Origin: Chloroflexota bacterium
GTDB lineage: Bacteria > Chloroflexota > Anaerolineae > Anaerolineales > Anaerolineaceae
Assembly: GCA_029265085.1 (NCBI GenBank)
Contig: JAJUJY010000143.1
Coordinates: 1 to 10,711, forward strand
Reading direction: 5' to 3'
DNA: 10,711 nucleotides
Shown: in pieces, positions 1 to 6,981 of the stretch
Position numbering within the stretch: position 1 is the stretch's first letter
Layout: each line of letters opens with the position of its first letter
Translations under genes and position numbers: made by a program
Notes under the pieces: model-generated
Databases searched by the model: none
Told to the model about the DNA's origin: nothing
The model's input: the letters and a program-made list of their open reading frames with translations, nothing else

Positions 1-142
1 AGGTTAGCAATCCCTCTGGGGCAACAATGTGGTTGACGACCAGGTGAATACCAAGAATGATCACTATTAATAACCCCGCAATCACCTTGAATACCCATAG
101 CCACATGTTTTCTTGATTTTTTGAATTAGATTGGTATTCCAT
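1..142 (-). CDS. sdhD: Succinate dehydrogenase/fumarate reductase membrane anchor subunit, SdhD-like (partial, C-terminus outside window)
   Basis: This is the first 47 codons of a gene that runs off the left edge, starting at an ATG (142-140) 12 nt after the sdhC stop. An AAGGA Shine-Dalgarno-like stretch lies about 9 nt before the ATG. The visible protein has a short polar N-terminus and one hydrophobic helix (about residues 14-39) ending in HLVVNH, with His33 and His38. Sdh/Frd membrane anchors typically have such a helix carrying a haem-ligand His, and the position directly after an sdhC homologue supports the role. It would anchor the iron-sulfur subunit to the membrane and help form the quinone site. 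Only the N-terminus can be seen, so the family call rests on context plus one helix. It could also be a lineage-specific small membrane protein of the same complex. Confidence 0.6.
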   Translation of the reverse strand, partial: MEYQSNSKNQENMWLWVFKVIAGLLIVIILGIHLVVNHIVAPEGLLT

Positions 143-154
143 GCTCAATATCCT

Positions 155-541
155 TTAACCAACGATGAACATGTAGTATGCAAAGTAGGCAATCGCTGCC
201 GCGGCAACGACCATTAACCCAATAAATATTTGTTTTTGGTGTCTTACGCCAATTCCGATGCTGTTCAAAGCGATACGGATACCGTTTAATCCATGAATTA
301 GCACTCCGGCAATTACAAACATTTCAGCGAATTTTACAACAGGTGTTTTGGCTAATTTTATAAAAGCGTCGTATGCTTCGGGTCCTTGGGCTAGCTTTCC
401 AAGAACAATTAGATGCATGGTTAAATAGACAGTTAACCCAATGGCTGTGATTCGATTAAGGATAAACGCCCATGAGCCAATTTTACGATTTCGTGGATCA
501 AACCAGCGAAGCCAATTTTTTGAAGCAGGTTCGTTTAGCAT
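155..541 (-). CDS. sdhC: Succinate dehydrogenase/fumarate reductase cytochrome b subunit, SdhC-like
   Basis: A 128-residue membrane protein of the Sdh_cyt type, of usual length for SdhC. There are three hydrophobic segments at about residues 24-48, 70-92 and 104-127. The N-terminal SWAFILNRITAI (23-34) matches the conserved first-helix motif, and Arg30 corresponds to the quinone-site Arg of E. coli SdhC. HGLNGIR (83-89) is the haem b motif, with His83 at the place of the axial ligand His84 in E. coli. It should carry haem b and pass electrons from the iron-sulfur subunit to membrane quinone. The ATG at 541 follows a GGGAG Shine-Dalgarno that sits just after the sdhB stop, with a 12 nt gap, which indicates co-transcription and probably translational coupling. 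The family is clear. What is uncertain is whether its dehydrogenase partner is SdhA/FrdA or the upstream GlpA. Confidence 0.88.
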   Translation of the reverse strand: MLNEPASKNWLRWFDPRNRKIGSWAFILNRITAIGLTVYLTMHLIVLGKLAQGPEAYDAFIKLAKTPVVKFAEMFVIAGVLIHGLNGIRIALNSIGIGVRHQKQIFIGLMVVAAAAIAYFAYYMFIVG

Positions 542-553
542 TTTTACTCCCGA

Positions 554-1282
554 TTAACGGTTAAAAATTTTTGATATGCGGTTGCGCATAATGCGTTTTC
601 GCAAATCCATGATTCTGAAGCCAGGGTCAACATTGGAAGGACATACTTCACTGCATTCGTAAGCACTGTGGCAGCGCCAGACCCCGTCCTGGTTATCAGC
701 CAGGTCAAGGATTTTTGTTTCATGGGTTGCGCCAAATTTATGTTGAATGGCAGCAAGGATGGCTGGACCAGAATAACTAGAACTTGTCATTGCTGCGGGG
801 CAAGCGCTTATACACAGTCCACATTCAATGCAGTCTACAAGCCTCTCAAACTCGTCCTGATGATGATGCTGTTTTTTTTCATAAGATAAACATGAGTCTT
901 TAACCGGAGCAACTTGATTAAATCCGGTATCTCCTAATTTTAGGAAAAATGGTCCCATGTCCACTACAAGATCACTGATTATAGGAAAATTCCGGAGAGG
1001 TTCGACTTTTACCTTTCCTCCATCGTGGGTGATCGAGCGTATCGAGGTGATACACGTTAATTTCTCTACGCCATTAACTCTCATTCCACATGCACCGCAA
1101 GTGGAATGATGGCAGGCATGTCGATAGGTAAGTGTGCGGTCTTTAAACGCCCAAATTCTTTCAATAGCATCTAGAACGTATTCATCTGGATCAACTTCTA
1201 ATTCAAAGGTGTCAAAATATGGCTTTTCTCCAGACCGCTGCCTATATACATCAAAATTCACTTTCCAGGTTGTTTTTTCCAC
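554..1282 (-). CDS. sdhB: Succinate dehydrogenase/fumarate reductase iron-sulfur subunit, SdhB/FrdB-like
   Basis: A 242-residue protein of normal SdhB length (E. coli 238) with all cluster ligands intact. The N-terminal plant-ferredoxin-like domain holds the [2Fe-2S] ligands Cys57, Cys62, Cys65 and Cys77. The C-terminal domain has CIECGLCISACP (Cys151, 154, 157, 161) and the Cys204/210/214-Pro set with the spacing of E. coli SdhB Cys206/212/216. This gives one [4Fe-4S] and one [3Fe-4S] cluster and a complete wire from a flavoprotein to quinone. The start is GTG (1282-1280). An AAGAGGG Shine-Dalgarno overlaps the glpA stop codon, leaving a 13 nt gap, so it is translated within the glycerol operon. 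Whether the complex oxidises succinate, reduces fumarate, or serves the upstream glycerol-3-phosphate dehydrogenase cannot be decided from this subunit alone. The A subunit is not in the window. Confidence 0.92.
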   Translation of the reverse strand: MEKTTWKVNFDVYRQRSGEKPYFDTFELEVDPDEYVLDAIERIWAFKDRTLTYRHACHHSTCGACGMRVNGVEKLTCITSIRSITHDGGKVKVEPLRNFPIISDLVVDMGPFFLKLGDTGFNQVAPVKDSCLSYEKKQHHHQDEFERLVDCIECGLCISACPAAMTSSSYSGPAILAAIQHKFGATHETKILDLADNQDGVWRCHSAYECSEVCPSNVDPGFRIMDLRKRIMRNRISKIFNR

Positions 1283-1295
1283 GTTACAAACCCTC

Positions 1296-2462
1296 TTATT
1301 TCCGATAATAGTCGTGATAGTTTGCTAAGGGATGGTCTGTGGTCTGGCAACCAACCTTAATCCCCATTTTTTTACAGACAAGATCAGCGGTTTTTTCTGC
1401 CATTGCCCGACAGGTGGTTGCTTTTCCACCGGTTACCGTGACCAATCCGTCAATACCGTTGATCTCTCCATGATCGTAACATTTGAATGTGCGCGAAAGC
1501 GAACGCCCTTGCATTTCTGAGCCAATTAAGGGTCTGGCTGACATATATGCCCCACGCATTTTGGTGGTTACGACTGAAGGGACCAACTCGGCGGCTCGTT
1601 TGTGCATTTCCTCAATTTGATCAGCTACTACTGGAATGTAGTCGGGATCTTCTACTTCAAACGAAGTGGTTCCGATTACAGCCATTCTTCGTTGTGGAAG
1701 CAGAATATCACCATCTGCTGGTTCACAAAGTCGATTAATGACGCGGTTGGTTAATCTGCGATCATATGCAACCATTACACCGGGGGTTGGAATTACGGGT
1801 ACTTTTGAAGAAGCTAGCTCTGCAAGGTGACCAGCCCAGGCGCCGGTTGCATTGATTACGATATCGGCATAAAGATCGATTTCTTTATCTGCGTGGCGGT
1901 TTAATGTTTTTACACCTTTGACATTTCCTTTACCGTCTTGAATAAACGATTTCACTTCATGAAAGGTGAAAAATATAGCACTTTGTTTTATTGCTGAAGC
2001 CGCAAAAGCCATGGCAAGGCGAAGGGGGTCAAAGGCGGCATCGGGAACTGTAAAAGCGCCTAAAATATTTGGATTTACATTCGGTTCAAGTTTTATTGCC
2101 TGGGCGGGGGTTAGTTCATCGATGGGAATATGGCATGCTTGTGCACCTTGAGCAAAAGCTTTTCCGTATTCAACGTCTTCTTCCGTTAGGGCAACAAATA
2201 ATCCACCATTATATTCAATGCATTGTGAAGCAATTTTGCGCAGCGTAATATTTTCATCGATACATTCAATACCAGCTTCCTGGTCTGTTACGCAATAACG
2301 GCCACCACTATGCAGTAATCCATGTGTTCTTCCTGATGTCCCCGAGGCAATCTCACCACGCTCAACAACGGTGACATCAAAACCACGCAGACTCAAGTCA
2401 TAGGCTGTTGCACAACCCGTGAAACCAGCACCAATAACGATAGCAGAAGGTTTAGTATTCAT
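1296..2462 (-). CDS. glpA: FAD-dependent glycerol-3-phosphate dehydrogenase, GlpA-type, lacking the C-terminal iron-sulfur domain
   Basis: A 388-residue DAO-family flavoprotein that oxidises sn-glycerol 3-phosphate to dihydroxyacetone phosphate. The N-terminal Rossmann motif GAGFTG (11-16) and Glu34 bind FAD. GTSGRTHGLLHSGGRY (41-56), the VNPNILGAFTVPDA stretch near 130-143, and the late VTVTGGKATTCR FAD-contact region follow the order of E. coli anaerobic GlpA rather than aerobic GlpD. E. coli GlpA is about 540 residues and ends in a BFD-type [2Fe-2S] domain. This protein stops where that domain would begin. The reading frame ends cleanly and the next gene starts 13 nt later, so it is a natural short form, not an obvious frameshift. 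No glpB or glpC follows, and the next genes are sdhB/C/D-like. The ATG at 2462 lies 3 nt after the glpK stop, so translation is probably coupled. A related DAO-family oxidase (L-2-hydroxyglutarate type) is less likely given glpK upstream. Confidence 0.88.
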   Translation of the reverse strand: MNTKPSAIVIGAGFTGCATAYDLSLRGFDVTVVERGEIASGTSGRTHGLLHSGGRYCVTDQEAGIECIDENITLRKIASQCIEYNGGLFVALTEEDVEYGKAFAQGAQACHIPIDELTPAQAIKLEPNVNPNILGAFTVPDAAFDPLRLAMAFAASAIKQSAIFFTFHEVKSFIQDGKGNVKGVKTLNRHADKEIDLYADIVINATGAWAGHLAELASSKVPVIPTPGVMVAYDRRLTNRVINRLCEPADGDILLPQRRMAVIGTTSFEVEDPDYIPVVADQIEEMHKRAAELVPSVVTTKMRGAYMSARPLIGSEMQGRSLSRTFKCYDHGEINGIDGLVTVTGGKATTCRAMAEKTADLVCKKMGIKVGCQTTDHPLANYHDYYRK

Positions 2463-2465
2463 GTT

Positions 2466-3959
2466 TTACTCAATCCAGTCCAATGTACGGGTAACAGCTT
2501 TCTTCCAGTTTGCATATAATTTCTCTCGTTTCTCTCCATCCATTAATGGTTTCCATTCACGATCTTTGCTCCAATTGGCGCGCAAGGAATCCAGGTTATT
2601 CCAAAACCCAACTGCCAGGCCGGCGGCATAAGCAGCGCCCAGCGCAGTGGTTTCTGCAACCAACGGCCTAACGACCGGAACATTCAAAATGTCAGCTTGA
2701 AATTGCATCAGCAATTCGTTAATTACCATGCCGCCATCTACTTTTAATGTGGTAAGTTTTACTCCAGAATCGATCTCCATTGCATCCAAGACTTCACGCG
2801 TTTGAAATGCGGTTGCTTCTAACACCGCCCTGGCAATGTGACCTCTGTTTACAAAACGGGTTAATCCAACAATTGCACCTCGTGCATCACTGCGCCAGTG
2901 AGGGGCAAACAAGCCGGAAAATGCCGGAACAAAATACATTCCTCCATTGTCTTCAACCGTGCGAGCTAATGGTTCGATATCCCCTGAGGATGGAATTAAT
3001 TTGAGATTATCACGCAGCCATTGCACCAAAGCGCCGGCGATGGCTATTGATCCCTCTAGGCAGTAAACAGGCGGTTGGTTACCGATTTGATAGCCTAAAG
3101 TGGTTAACAGCCCGTTTTTACTTGGAACAGGTGTATTCCCTGTATTAAGAAGCATAAAACAGCCCGTACCATAGGTATTCTTTGCTTCACCAGGCTCATA
3201 ACATGCCTGGCCAAATAATGCAGCTTGTTGATCACCTAAGTCACCGCTTACTGGGATGCCGCCCCAATCATCCAAATACCCATAAATGTTTGATGAGGGT
3301 TGGATTTTTGGGAGCATGGAAATGGGGATATCCAACAATGAGCATATTTCAGGATCCCAATTTAATGTGGTTAGGTCCATTAATAATGTGCGAGATGCAT
3401 TTGTTACATCAGTGACGTGGACTCCGCCTTTTACCCCACCGGTAAGATTCCAAATGAGCCATGTGTCAATATTGCCGAAGATGGCTGTGCCATTTTGGGC
3501 TGCACTTCTTGCTTCAGGAATATTATCCAGGATCCATTTGATTTTTGGACCAGAAAAATATGTTGCGAGGGGAAGACCTGTTTTTTGTTGGAATCGATTT
3601 TGCCCGCCATCGGCTGCTAATTGATTGCAAATCGTGTCTGTACGCATGTCTTGCCATACAATGGCGTTGTAATACGGCTTACCTGTTAATCTATCCCAAA
3701 CAATGGTTGTTTCACGCTGATTTGTTATGCCAATGGCTGCGATATCAACGATGTCGATATCCGATTTTTTTCTGGCTTTGTGAAGTACTTCGGAAGAATT
3801 CGCCCATATTTCAAGCGGGTCATGTTCAACCCATCCAGCTTTTGGATAAATTTGTGTGTGTTCTTTTTGGTCTGACGCGACAATTCGTCCCATTGCGTCA
3901 AAGAATATACAGCGGGTGCTTGTGGTACCCTGATCAATAGCAGCGACAAATTTAGCCAA
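2466..3959 (-). CDS. glpK: Glycerol kinase
   Basis: A 497-residue FGGY-family kinase of standard GlpK length that makes sn-glycerol 3-phosphate from glycerol and ATP in the cytoplasm. The N-terminal DQGTTSTR (9-16) is the phosphate-binding motif. NQRETT (80-85) and VWQDMR (101-106) line the glycerol site. GDQ (242-244) contains Asp243, the expected catalytic base. [12 protein letters not shown] (342-353) and the [17 protein letters not shown] region (407-423) match the two FGGY signatures. The start is TTG (3959-3957): the family N-terminus [12 protein letters not shown] begins exactly there, no nearer in-frame ATG fits, and a strong AGGGAGGT lies 4 nt upstream. It is the first gene of the minus-strand operon and supplies substrate to the dehydrogenase encoded next. 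No glycerol facilitator gene is visible. Confidence 0.97.
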   Translation of the reverse strand: MAKFVAAIDQGTTSTRCIFFDAMGRIVASDQKEHTQIYPKAGWVEHDPLEIWANSSEVLHKARKKSDIDIVDIAAIGITNQRETTIVWDRLTGKPYYNAIVWQDMRTDTICNQLAADGGQNRFQQKTGLPLATYFSGPKIKWILDNIPEARSAAQNGTAIFGNIDTWLIWNLTGGVKGGVHVTDVTNASRTLLMDLTTLNWDPEICSLLDIPISMLPKIQPSSNIYGYLDDWGGIPVSGDLGDQQAALFGQACYEPGEAKNTYGTGCFMLLNTGNTPVPSKNGLLTTLGYQIGNQPPVYCLEGSIAIAGALVQWLRDNLKLIPSSGDIEPLARTVEDNGGMYFVPAFSGLFAPHWRSDARGAIVGLTRFVNRGHIARAVLEATAFQTREVLDAMEIDSGVKLTTLKVDGGMVINELLMQFQADILNVPVVRPLVAETTALGAAYAAGLAVGFWNNLDSLRANWSKDREWKPLMDGEKREKLYANWKKAVTRTLDWIE

Positions 3960-3963
3960 GGCG

Positions 3964-3971
3964 ACCTCCCT
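3964..3971 (-). promoter_or_regulatory. Strong ribosome binding site that sets the TTG start of glpK
   Basis: Read on the minus strand the sequence is AGGGAGGT followed by CGCC and the TTG codon. This long match to the anti-Shine-Dalgarno sequence at ideal spacing supports the non-ATG start and suggests that initiation at the weak codon is offset by a strong ribosome site. Confidence 0.8.
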
Positions 3972-4023
3972 GTTTAATTTTCGAATTTTGGTGGGAATTT
4001 TTTGTAATTATTGTTTTGCTGAG

Positions 4024-4029
4024 ATTATA
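4024..4029 (-). promoter_or_regulatory. Candidate -10 box of the glpK-glpA-sdh operon
   Basis: On the minus strand this is a perfect TATAAT, about 65 nt upstream of the glpK start codon, implying a leader of roughly 55-60 nt. At 16-18 nt further upstream I see only weak -35 candidates (around 4046-4053), so the promoter may depend on an activator or on an atypical -35. The AGGAT repeat cluster lies immediately upstream. Confidence 0.45.
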
Positions 4030-4053
4030 CTATTATTTAATTAATCATCTACC

Positions 4054-4093
4054 AGGATGAACATTTGTTGCAAAAAGGATAACATGACATCCT
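4054..4093. repeat. Cluster of AGGAT-type repeats, possible operator between divergent genes
   Basis: AGGATGAACAT (4054-4064) recurs as AGGATAACAT (4076-4085), start-to-start 22 bp, about two helical turns. A third related copy lies on the opposite strand (4093-4084 reads AGGATGTCAT), so the second and third copies form an inverted repeat AGGAT-8-ATCCT (4076-4093). A small palindrome, AACATTTGTT (4060-4069), overlaps the first copy. The cluster sits upstream of the glpK -10 box and upstream of the divergent binding-protein gene, where a shared regulator would bind. The regulator is unknown and no regulator gene is in the window. The repeats are short, so chance is possible. Confidence 0.3.
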
Positions 4094-4163
4094 CGGTAAT
4101 AATAGTGTCGAAACTAATAAATTAATTTCCTTACAAAAAAGATATAAATGATTCGGAGGAAAG

Positions 4164-5609
4164 ATGCAGCGATCGTTCATGATAGGTCTTTCTTTTTTGG
4201 TATTTTTTTCATTATTAATTTCTTCTTGTTCGATTAAATCAACCGAAAATGGAATAACTCAACAAGATTTAACCTTCACAAGCACAAGTCCAAAGAGTAC
4301 AGAAACACCAACCATCATTCCAGATAATCCAACACCCGAATGGACGTCAACTCCAGAGGTTCCTGATGAGTGGGGGAAAATATCTCCTGATGGGCAGCAA
4401 ATTCTTTTTTGGCATAGTTATACGGGCAGGCAGGCAGAAATTTTACAAACGATTGTCGAATCATTTAATTCGACGAATCCTTACAGCGTTCGGGTCATTG
4501 CGGAGTATCAGGGCGGCTACGCAGACCTATACAACAAAATGATTGCGGCGATTGGAACACAAAATGTTCCCGATTTGGTTGCAGCGTATCAATTACAATC
4601 AGGTACATTTCAGAGATATGGTGCGTTGCTAGATTTACGAGAGTTATTGGTTAGTCGAAAATGGGGCATTCCAGAAGATGATTTTGTTGATATTGTTCAA
4701 TCGGTATGGACTCAAGATGAATATCCCATTTATCAAGGAGCAAGACTCGGAATACCAATCAGTAGAACAATCGATGTGCTTTATTACAATCAGGATTGGT
4801 TATCAGAATTAGGATATGATGCCCCTCCACAGGCATTGGAAGAATTCCAACAACTGATTTGCACAGCGAAAACTAAACCATTTTCGGGCAATTCATCTGG
4901 TGAAAGTATTGGTTTTCAGATGGTTGTTGATGCTTCTCGGCTGGCATCCTGGTCTTTTGCTCAAGGTGAACAATTTTATGATCCGGTAAACAATCGATTT
5001 GATTTTTCTGGACCCGGCAGTGTAAAAGCTATGGAAGTTTTACAAGCGGCCTATCTTAATAATTGCGCTCAAAGGGTTCAAGAACCGTTTGGAGATTTGA
5101 AAAAATTCAGCGAGGGGAAGGTCCTGTTTACAATTGGTTCAAGTGCCTTAATTTCTGACTATGCACGCTATGTAAGTGATGGGGGAAAATTCCGTTGGGG
5201 TGTTGCAAAGATACCGGGAGTTAATGGCAATACATCGAACGCTTATGGACAGTCGTTAAGTGTTTTGTTAGGGGAGCCTGAGCGCGAAGTTGCTTCCTTT
5301 CTCTTTATTAAATATCTGTTAGAACCGGAAATTCAAGCGTTGTGGGTTTCTGCAGGTGATGAATTTCCAGTGAGAATTAGTGCGATTCAAAAAGTGGCAA
5401 TTCCTGAAGGAATCCGAGAAAATTATTTTAAAGGATTTGAGTTATTCTTAAATAGCTCGTTCGAACCACCTTTACCTGGGTATGATTTTATCCGTAAAGA
5501 GATGGAAAATGCTTTGTCGGCCATCCTGGATGGAGGAGAAGTGGTATCTATTTTTGAAACCTTATCTATCAAGGCGAGTGAAATATTAAGCAATCAAATT
5601 GTTCCTTAG
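4164..5609 (+). CDS. Extracellular solute-binding lipoprotein, family 1 (UgpB/MalE-like), orphan
   Basis: A 481-residue lipoprotein. It has a hydrophobic signal peptide (about 5-21) ending in the lipobox ISSC with Cys22, then a Ser/Thr/Pro-rich linker to about residue 70, then a family 1 solute-binding fold. The stretch LFWHSYTG (81-88), the EYQGGYADLYNKM region (114-126), VPDLVAAYQ (135-143) and VLYYNQDWLSELGYD (205-219) correspond in order to the UgpB pattern (FWHSMEG, then YKGNY, then VLYYNKDA). It would capture a sugar or glycerol phosphate-type solute outside the membrane for an ABC importer. The start is ATG, with GGAGGA 3 nt upstream. It is divergent from glpK, which makes glycerol 3-phosphate or a glycerophosphodiester a tempting ligand, but family 1 specificity cannot be read from sequence. 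No permease or ATPase of the matching type adjoins it, so it must share a transporter encoded elsewhere. No clear terminator follows. Confidence 0.85.
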   Translation: MQRSFMIGLSFLVFFSLLISSCSIKSTENGITQQDLTFTSTSPKSTETPTIIPDNPTPEWTSTPEVPDEWGKISPDGQQILFWHSYTGRQAEILQTIVESFNSTNPYSVRVIAEYQGGYADLYNKMIAAIGTQNVPDLVAAYQLQSGTFQRYGALLDLRELLVSRKWGIPEDDFVDIVQSVWTQDEYPIYQGARLGIPISRTIDVLYYNQDWLSELGYDAPPQALEEFQQLICTAKTKPFSGNSSGESIGFQMVVDASRLASWSFAQGEQFYDPVNNRFDFSGPGSVKAMEVLQAAYLNNCAQRVQEPFGDLKKFSEGKVLFTIGSSALISDYARYVSDGGKFRWGVAKIPGVNGNTSNAYGQSLSVLLGEPEREVASFLFIKYLLEPEIQALWVSAGDEFPVRISAIQKVAIPEGIRENYFKGFELFLNSSFEPPLPGYDFIRKEMENALSAILDGGEVVSIFETLSIKASEILSNQIVP

Positions 5610-5695
5610 CAAAAACAGGGCGAATTTTGCCCAAAAATCACCCTAGTCTAAGAATATTTTAAGGTTTGAGTAATTTCTACCAAAAAAAATCGACT

Positions 5696-5701
5696 TATAA
5701 T
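5696..5701 (+). promoter_or_regulatory. Candidate -10 box of the phnDCE operon
   Basis: A perfect TATAAT lies 53 nt before the phnD-like start codon in the 145 bp gap after the binding-protein gene. The nearest good -35-like hexamer, TTGAGT (5666-5671), is 24 nt away, too far for a standard sigma-70 promoter, and the 16-18 nt positions match poorly. Activator-dependent transcription, for example under phosphate limitation, is possible but not shown. No clear PHO box is visible. Confidence 0.4.
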
Positions 5702-5754
5702 AGCAAGTATTCCTAATCAAGATACGGGAAAAATTTTAAGAAGGAGAACTTTGA

Positions 5755-6879
5755 ATGTCGTCAAAACGCCGAACTATCTTTGTTTTGTTGGCTGTCGTAT
5801 TGGTTGCTTCATTTGCTTTGGCTGCCTGCCAACCTGCTGCAACTCCTACTCCAGAACCAACTGCTGTCGTTGTTGAACCTACTGCCGCTCCCACCGAGGT
5901 CCCCCCAACCCCAACCCCAGAACCTCCTGCGATTGGGTCGCCTGAACATCCAATTAAAGTTTTGTTTGTTCCGTCTGTGGACGCACAGGTTATCGTCAGT
6001 GGTGGACAGATCATGGCTGATGCATTGAATAAAGCCACTGGTTTAACCTTTGAAGTTAGTGTTCCGACTTCTTATGCCGCGACAATTGAAGAAATGTGCG
6101 CTTCACCCGCTGATACCTTGGGCTTTATCCCCGGTTTAGGTTATGTGTTAGCGAATCAATTATGCGGTGTTGATGTCGCATTCAAAGCTGTGCGCTTTGG
6201 TTCCGATGTGTACTACGCCGAAGTCTTAGTAGCCCGCGACAGCGAATACAAGACCCTGGAAGATCTGGAAGGCAAGAAGTGGGGTTTCACTGATCCCGGT
6301 TCTACATCTGGTTACATGGTTCCATTAGTGATGCTGCAAGAAGCAGGGATTACCCCGGGTGAATCTGTTGAAACCGGTGGTCACCCACAGGCTGTTAAGG
6401 CTGTTTATAATGGTGAAGTTGATTTTGCTACCGCTTTCTTTAGTCCTGCTTTGAAACCCGAAGGCGAAGAACCCTGGAAATTGGGCGATGAGGCTGATAT
6501 TCCCGCTGACCTGATCGAATCCTGTAAGGTTACCGAAGATGGAAAGAATATCGATTGCAGTGGTTGGACTGTTTTGGATGCTCGCCGTAATATTCGAACG
6601 GAAGCCCCTGATGTGATCCAAAAAGTTCGCATCCTGACCATTTCTCCTGCAATTCCAAATGACACCATGTCTTTCGGTCCTGAATTCCCGGCCGATGTCC
6701 GTGCGAAGATCGAAGAAGCGTTAGTTGCTTTTGCTCAAACCGAAGAATGGAAAAATTCAATCGGCAGCCAGGATTTCTATGGCTGGAGCGGTTTGAATCC
6801 TGCCAAGGACGAGGAATATGACTTCGTTCGCAAGATGGTTGAAGCTGCTGGCATCACCCTTGAAGGTTTAGGCCAGTAA
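5755..6879 (+). CDS. phnD: Phosphate/phosphite/phosphonate ABC transporter substrate-binding lipoprotein, PhnD-type
   Basis: A 374-residue lipoprotein that binds an oxyanion phosphorus compound outside the membrane and delivers it to the PhnE-type permease. The signal peptide ends in the lipobox LAAC with Cys25. A Pro/Thr/Glu-rich linker runs to about residue 60. The periplasmic-binding fold starts at IKVLFVPSVDAQ (67-78). DPGSTSGY (180-187) is the hallmark anion-binding loop of PhnD proteins, GGH (208-210) and VYNGEVDFA (217-225) follow as expected, and SPAIPND (297-303) matches the PhnD C-terminal motif. Cys257 and Cys268 sit in an insertion near 245-274 and could form a disulfide. The start is ATG with AAGGAG 8 nt upstream. 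Codons are richer in C-ending choices than in the neighbours, suggesting strong expression. Phosphate, phosphite and organophosphonate cannot be told apart here, and no phosphonate-degrading gene is nearby. Confidence 0.93.
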   Translation: MSSKRRTIFVLLAVVLVASFALAACQPAATPTPEPTAVVVEPTAAPTEVPPTPTPEPPAIGSPEHPIKVLFVPSVDAQVIVSGGQIMADALNKATGLTFEVSVPTSYAATIEEMCASPADTLGFIPGLGYVLANQLCGVDVAFKAVRFGSDVYYAEVLVARDSEYKTLEDLEGKKWGFTDPGSTSGYMVPLVMLQEAGITPGESVETGGHPQAVKAVYNGEVDFATAFFSPALKPEGEEPWKLGDEADIPADLIESCKVTEDGKNIDCSGWTVLDARRNIRTEAPDVIQKVRILTISPAIPNDTMSFGPEFPADVRAKIEEALVAFAQTEEWKNSIGSQDFYGWSGLNPAKDEEYDFVRKMVEAAGITLEGLGQ

Positions 6880-6900
6880 TCTAAGATCATTATCTTTCTA

Positions 6901-6936
6901 TCCCGGGCAGGAAATTTCCCTGTCCGGGATTGTTCT
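6901..6936 (+). terminator. Intercistronic hairpin between phnD and phnC (partial terminator or mRNA stabiliser)
   Basis: TCCCGGGCAGG pairs with CCTGTCCGGGA to give an 11 bp stem with one G-U pair and a 7 nt loop (stem 6901-6929), followed by the weakly T-rich TTGTTCT. It begins 21 nt after the phnD stop. As the ATPase and permease genes follow in the same direction with no obvious strong promoter, it probably terminates only part of transcription or protects the phnD message, raising binding-protein levels over the membrane components. Confidence 0.7.
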
Positions 6937-6981
6937 ACAATCAGCTTATTTACTTAATTTCAAAGAAACGAATTGGATCCC

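Noticed and set aside
1296..1298. Premature stop or frameshift truncating glpA
   Set aside because: The stop falls at a domain boundary, the next gene's Shine-Dalgarno overlaps it, and the downstream sequence is a complete SdhB frame rather than the missing domain in another frame.
3286..3940. Plus-strand open frames of 112 and 131 codons opposite the 5' half of glpK
   Set aside because: They lie antisense to a fully conserved glycerol kinase, have Cys/Trp-rich compositions typical of shadow translation, and lack convincing ribosome sites.
4143..4148. TATAAA upstream of the orphan binding-protein gene as its -10 box
   Set aside because: It lies only 15 nt before the start codon, which would remove or crowd the clear GGAGGA ribosome site; the AT-rich region produces such hexamers by chance.
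5618..5632. Small inverted repeat GGGC...GCCC after the orphan binding-protein gene as its terminator
   Set aside because: The stem is only 5-6 bp, and on the plus strand it is followed by AAAAATC rather than a T-run. On the minus strand it has a T-rich tail but no gene to terminate.
5736..6038. Minus-strand 100-codon frame rich in Gly and Val opposite the start of phnD
   Set aside because: The composition is the reverse complement of the Pro/Thr linker codons; it covers the phnD ribosome site and signal peptide and has no independent support.
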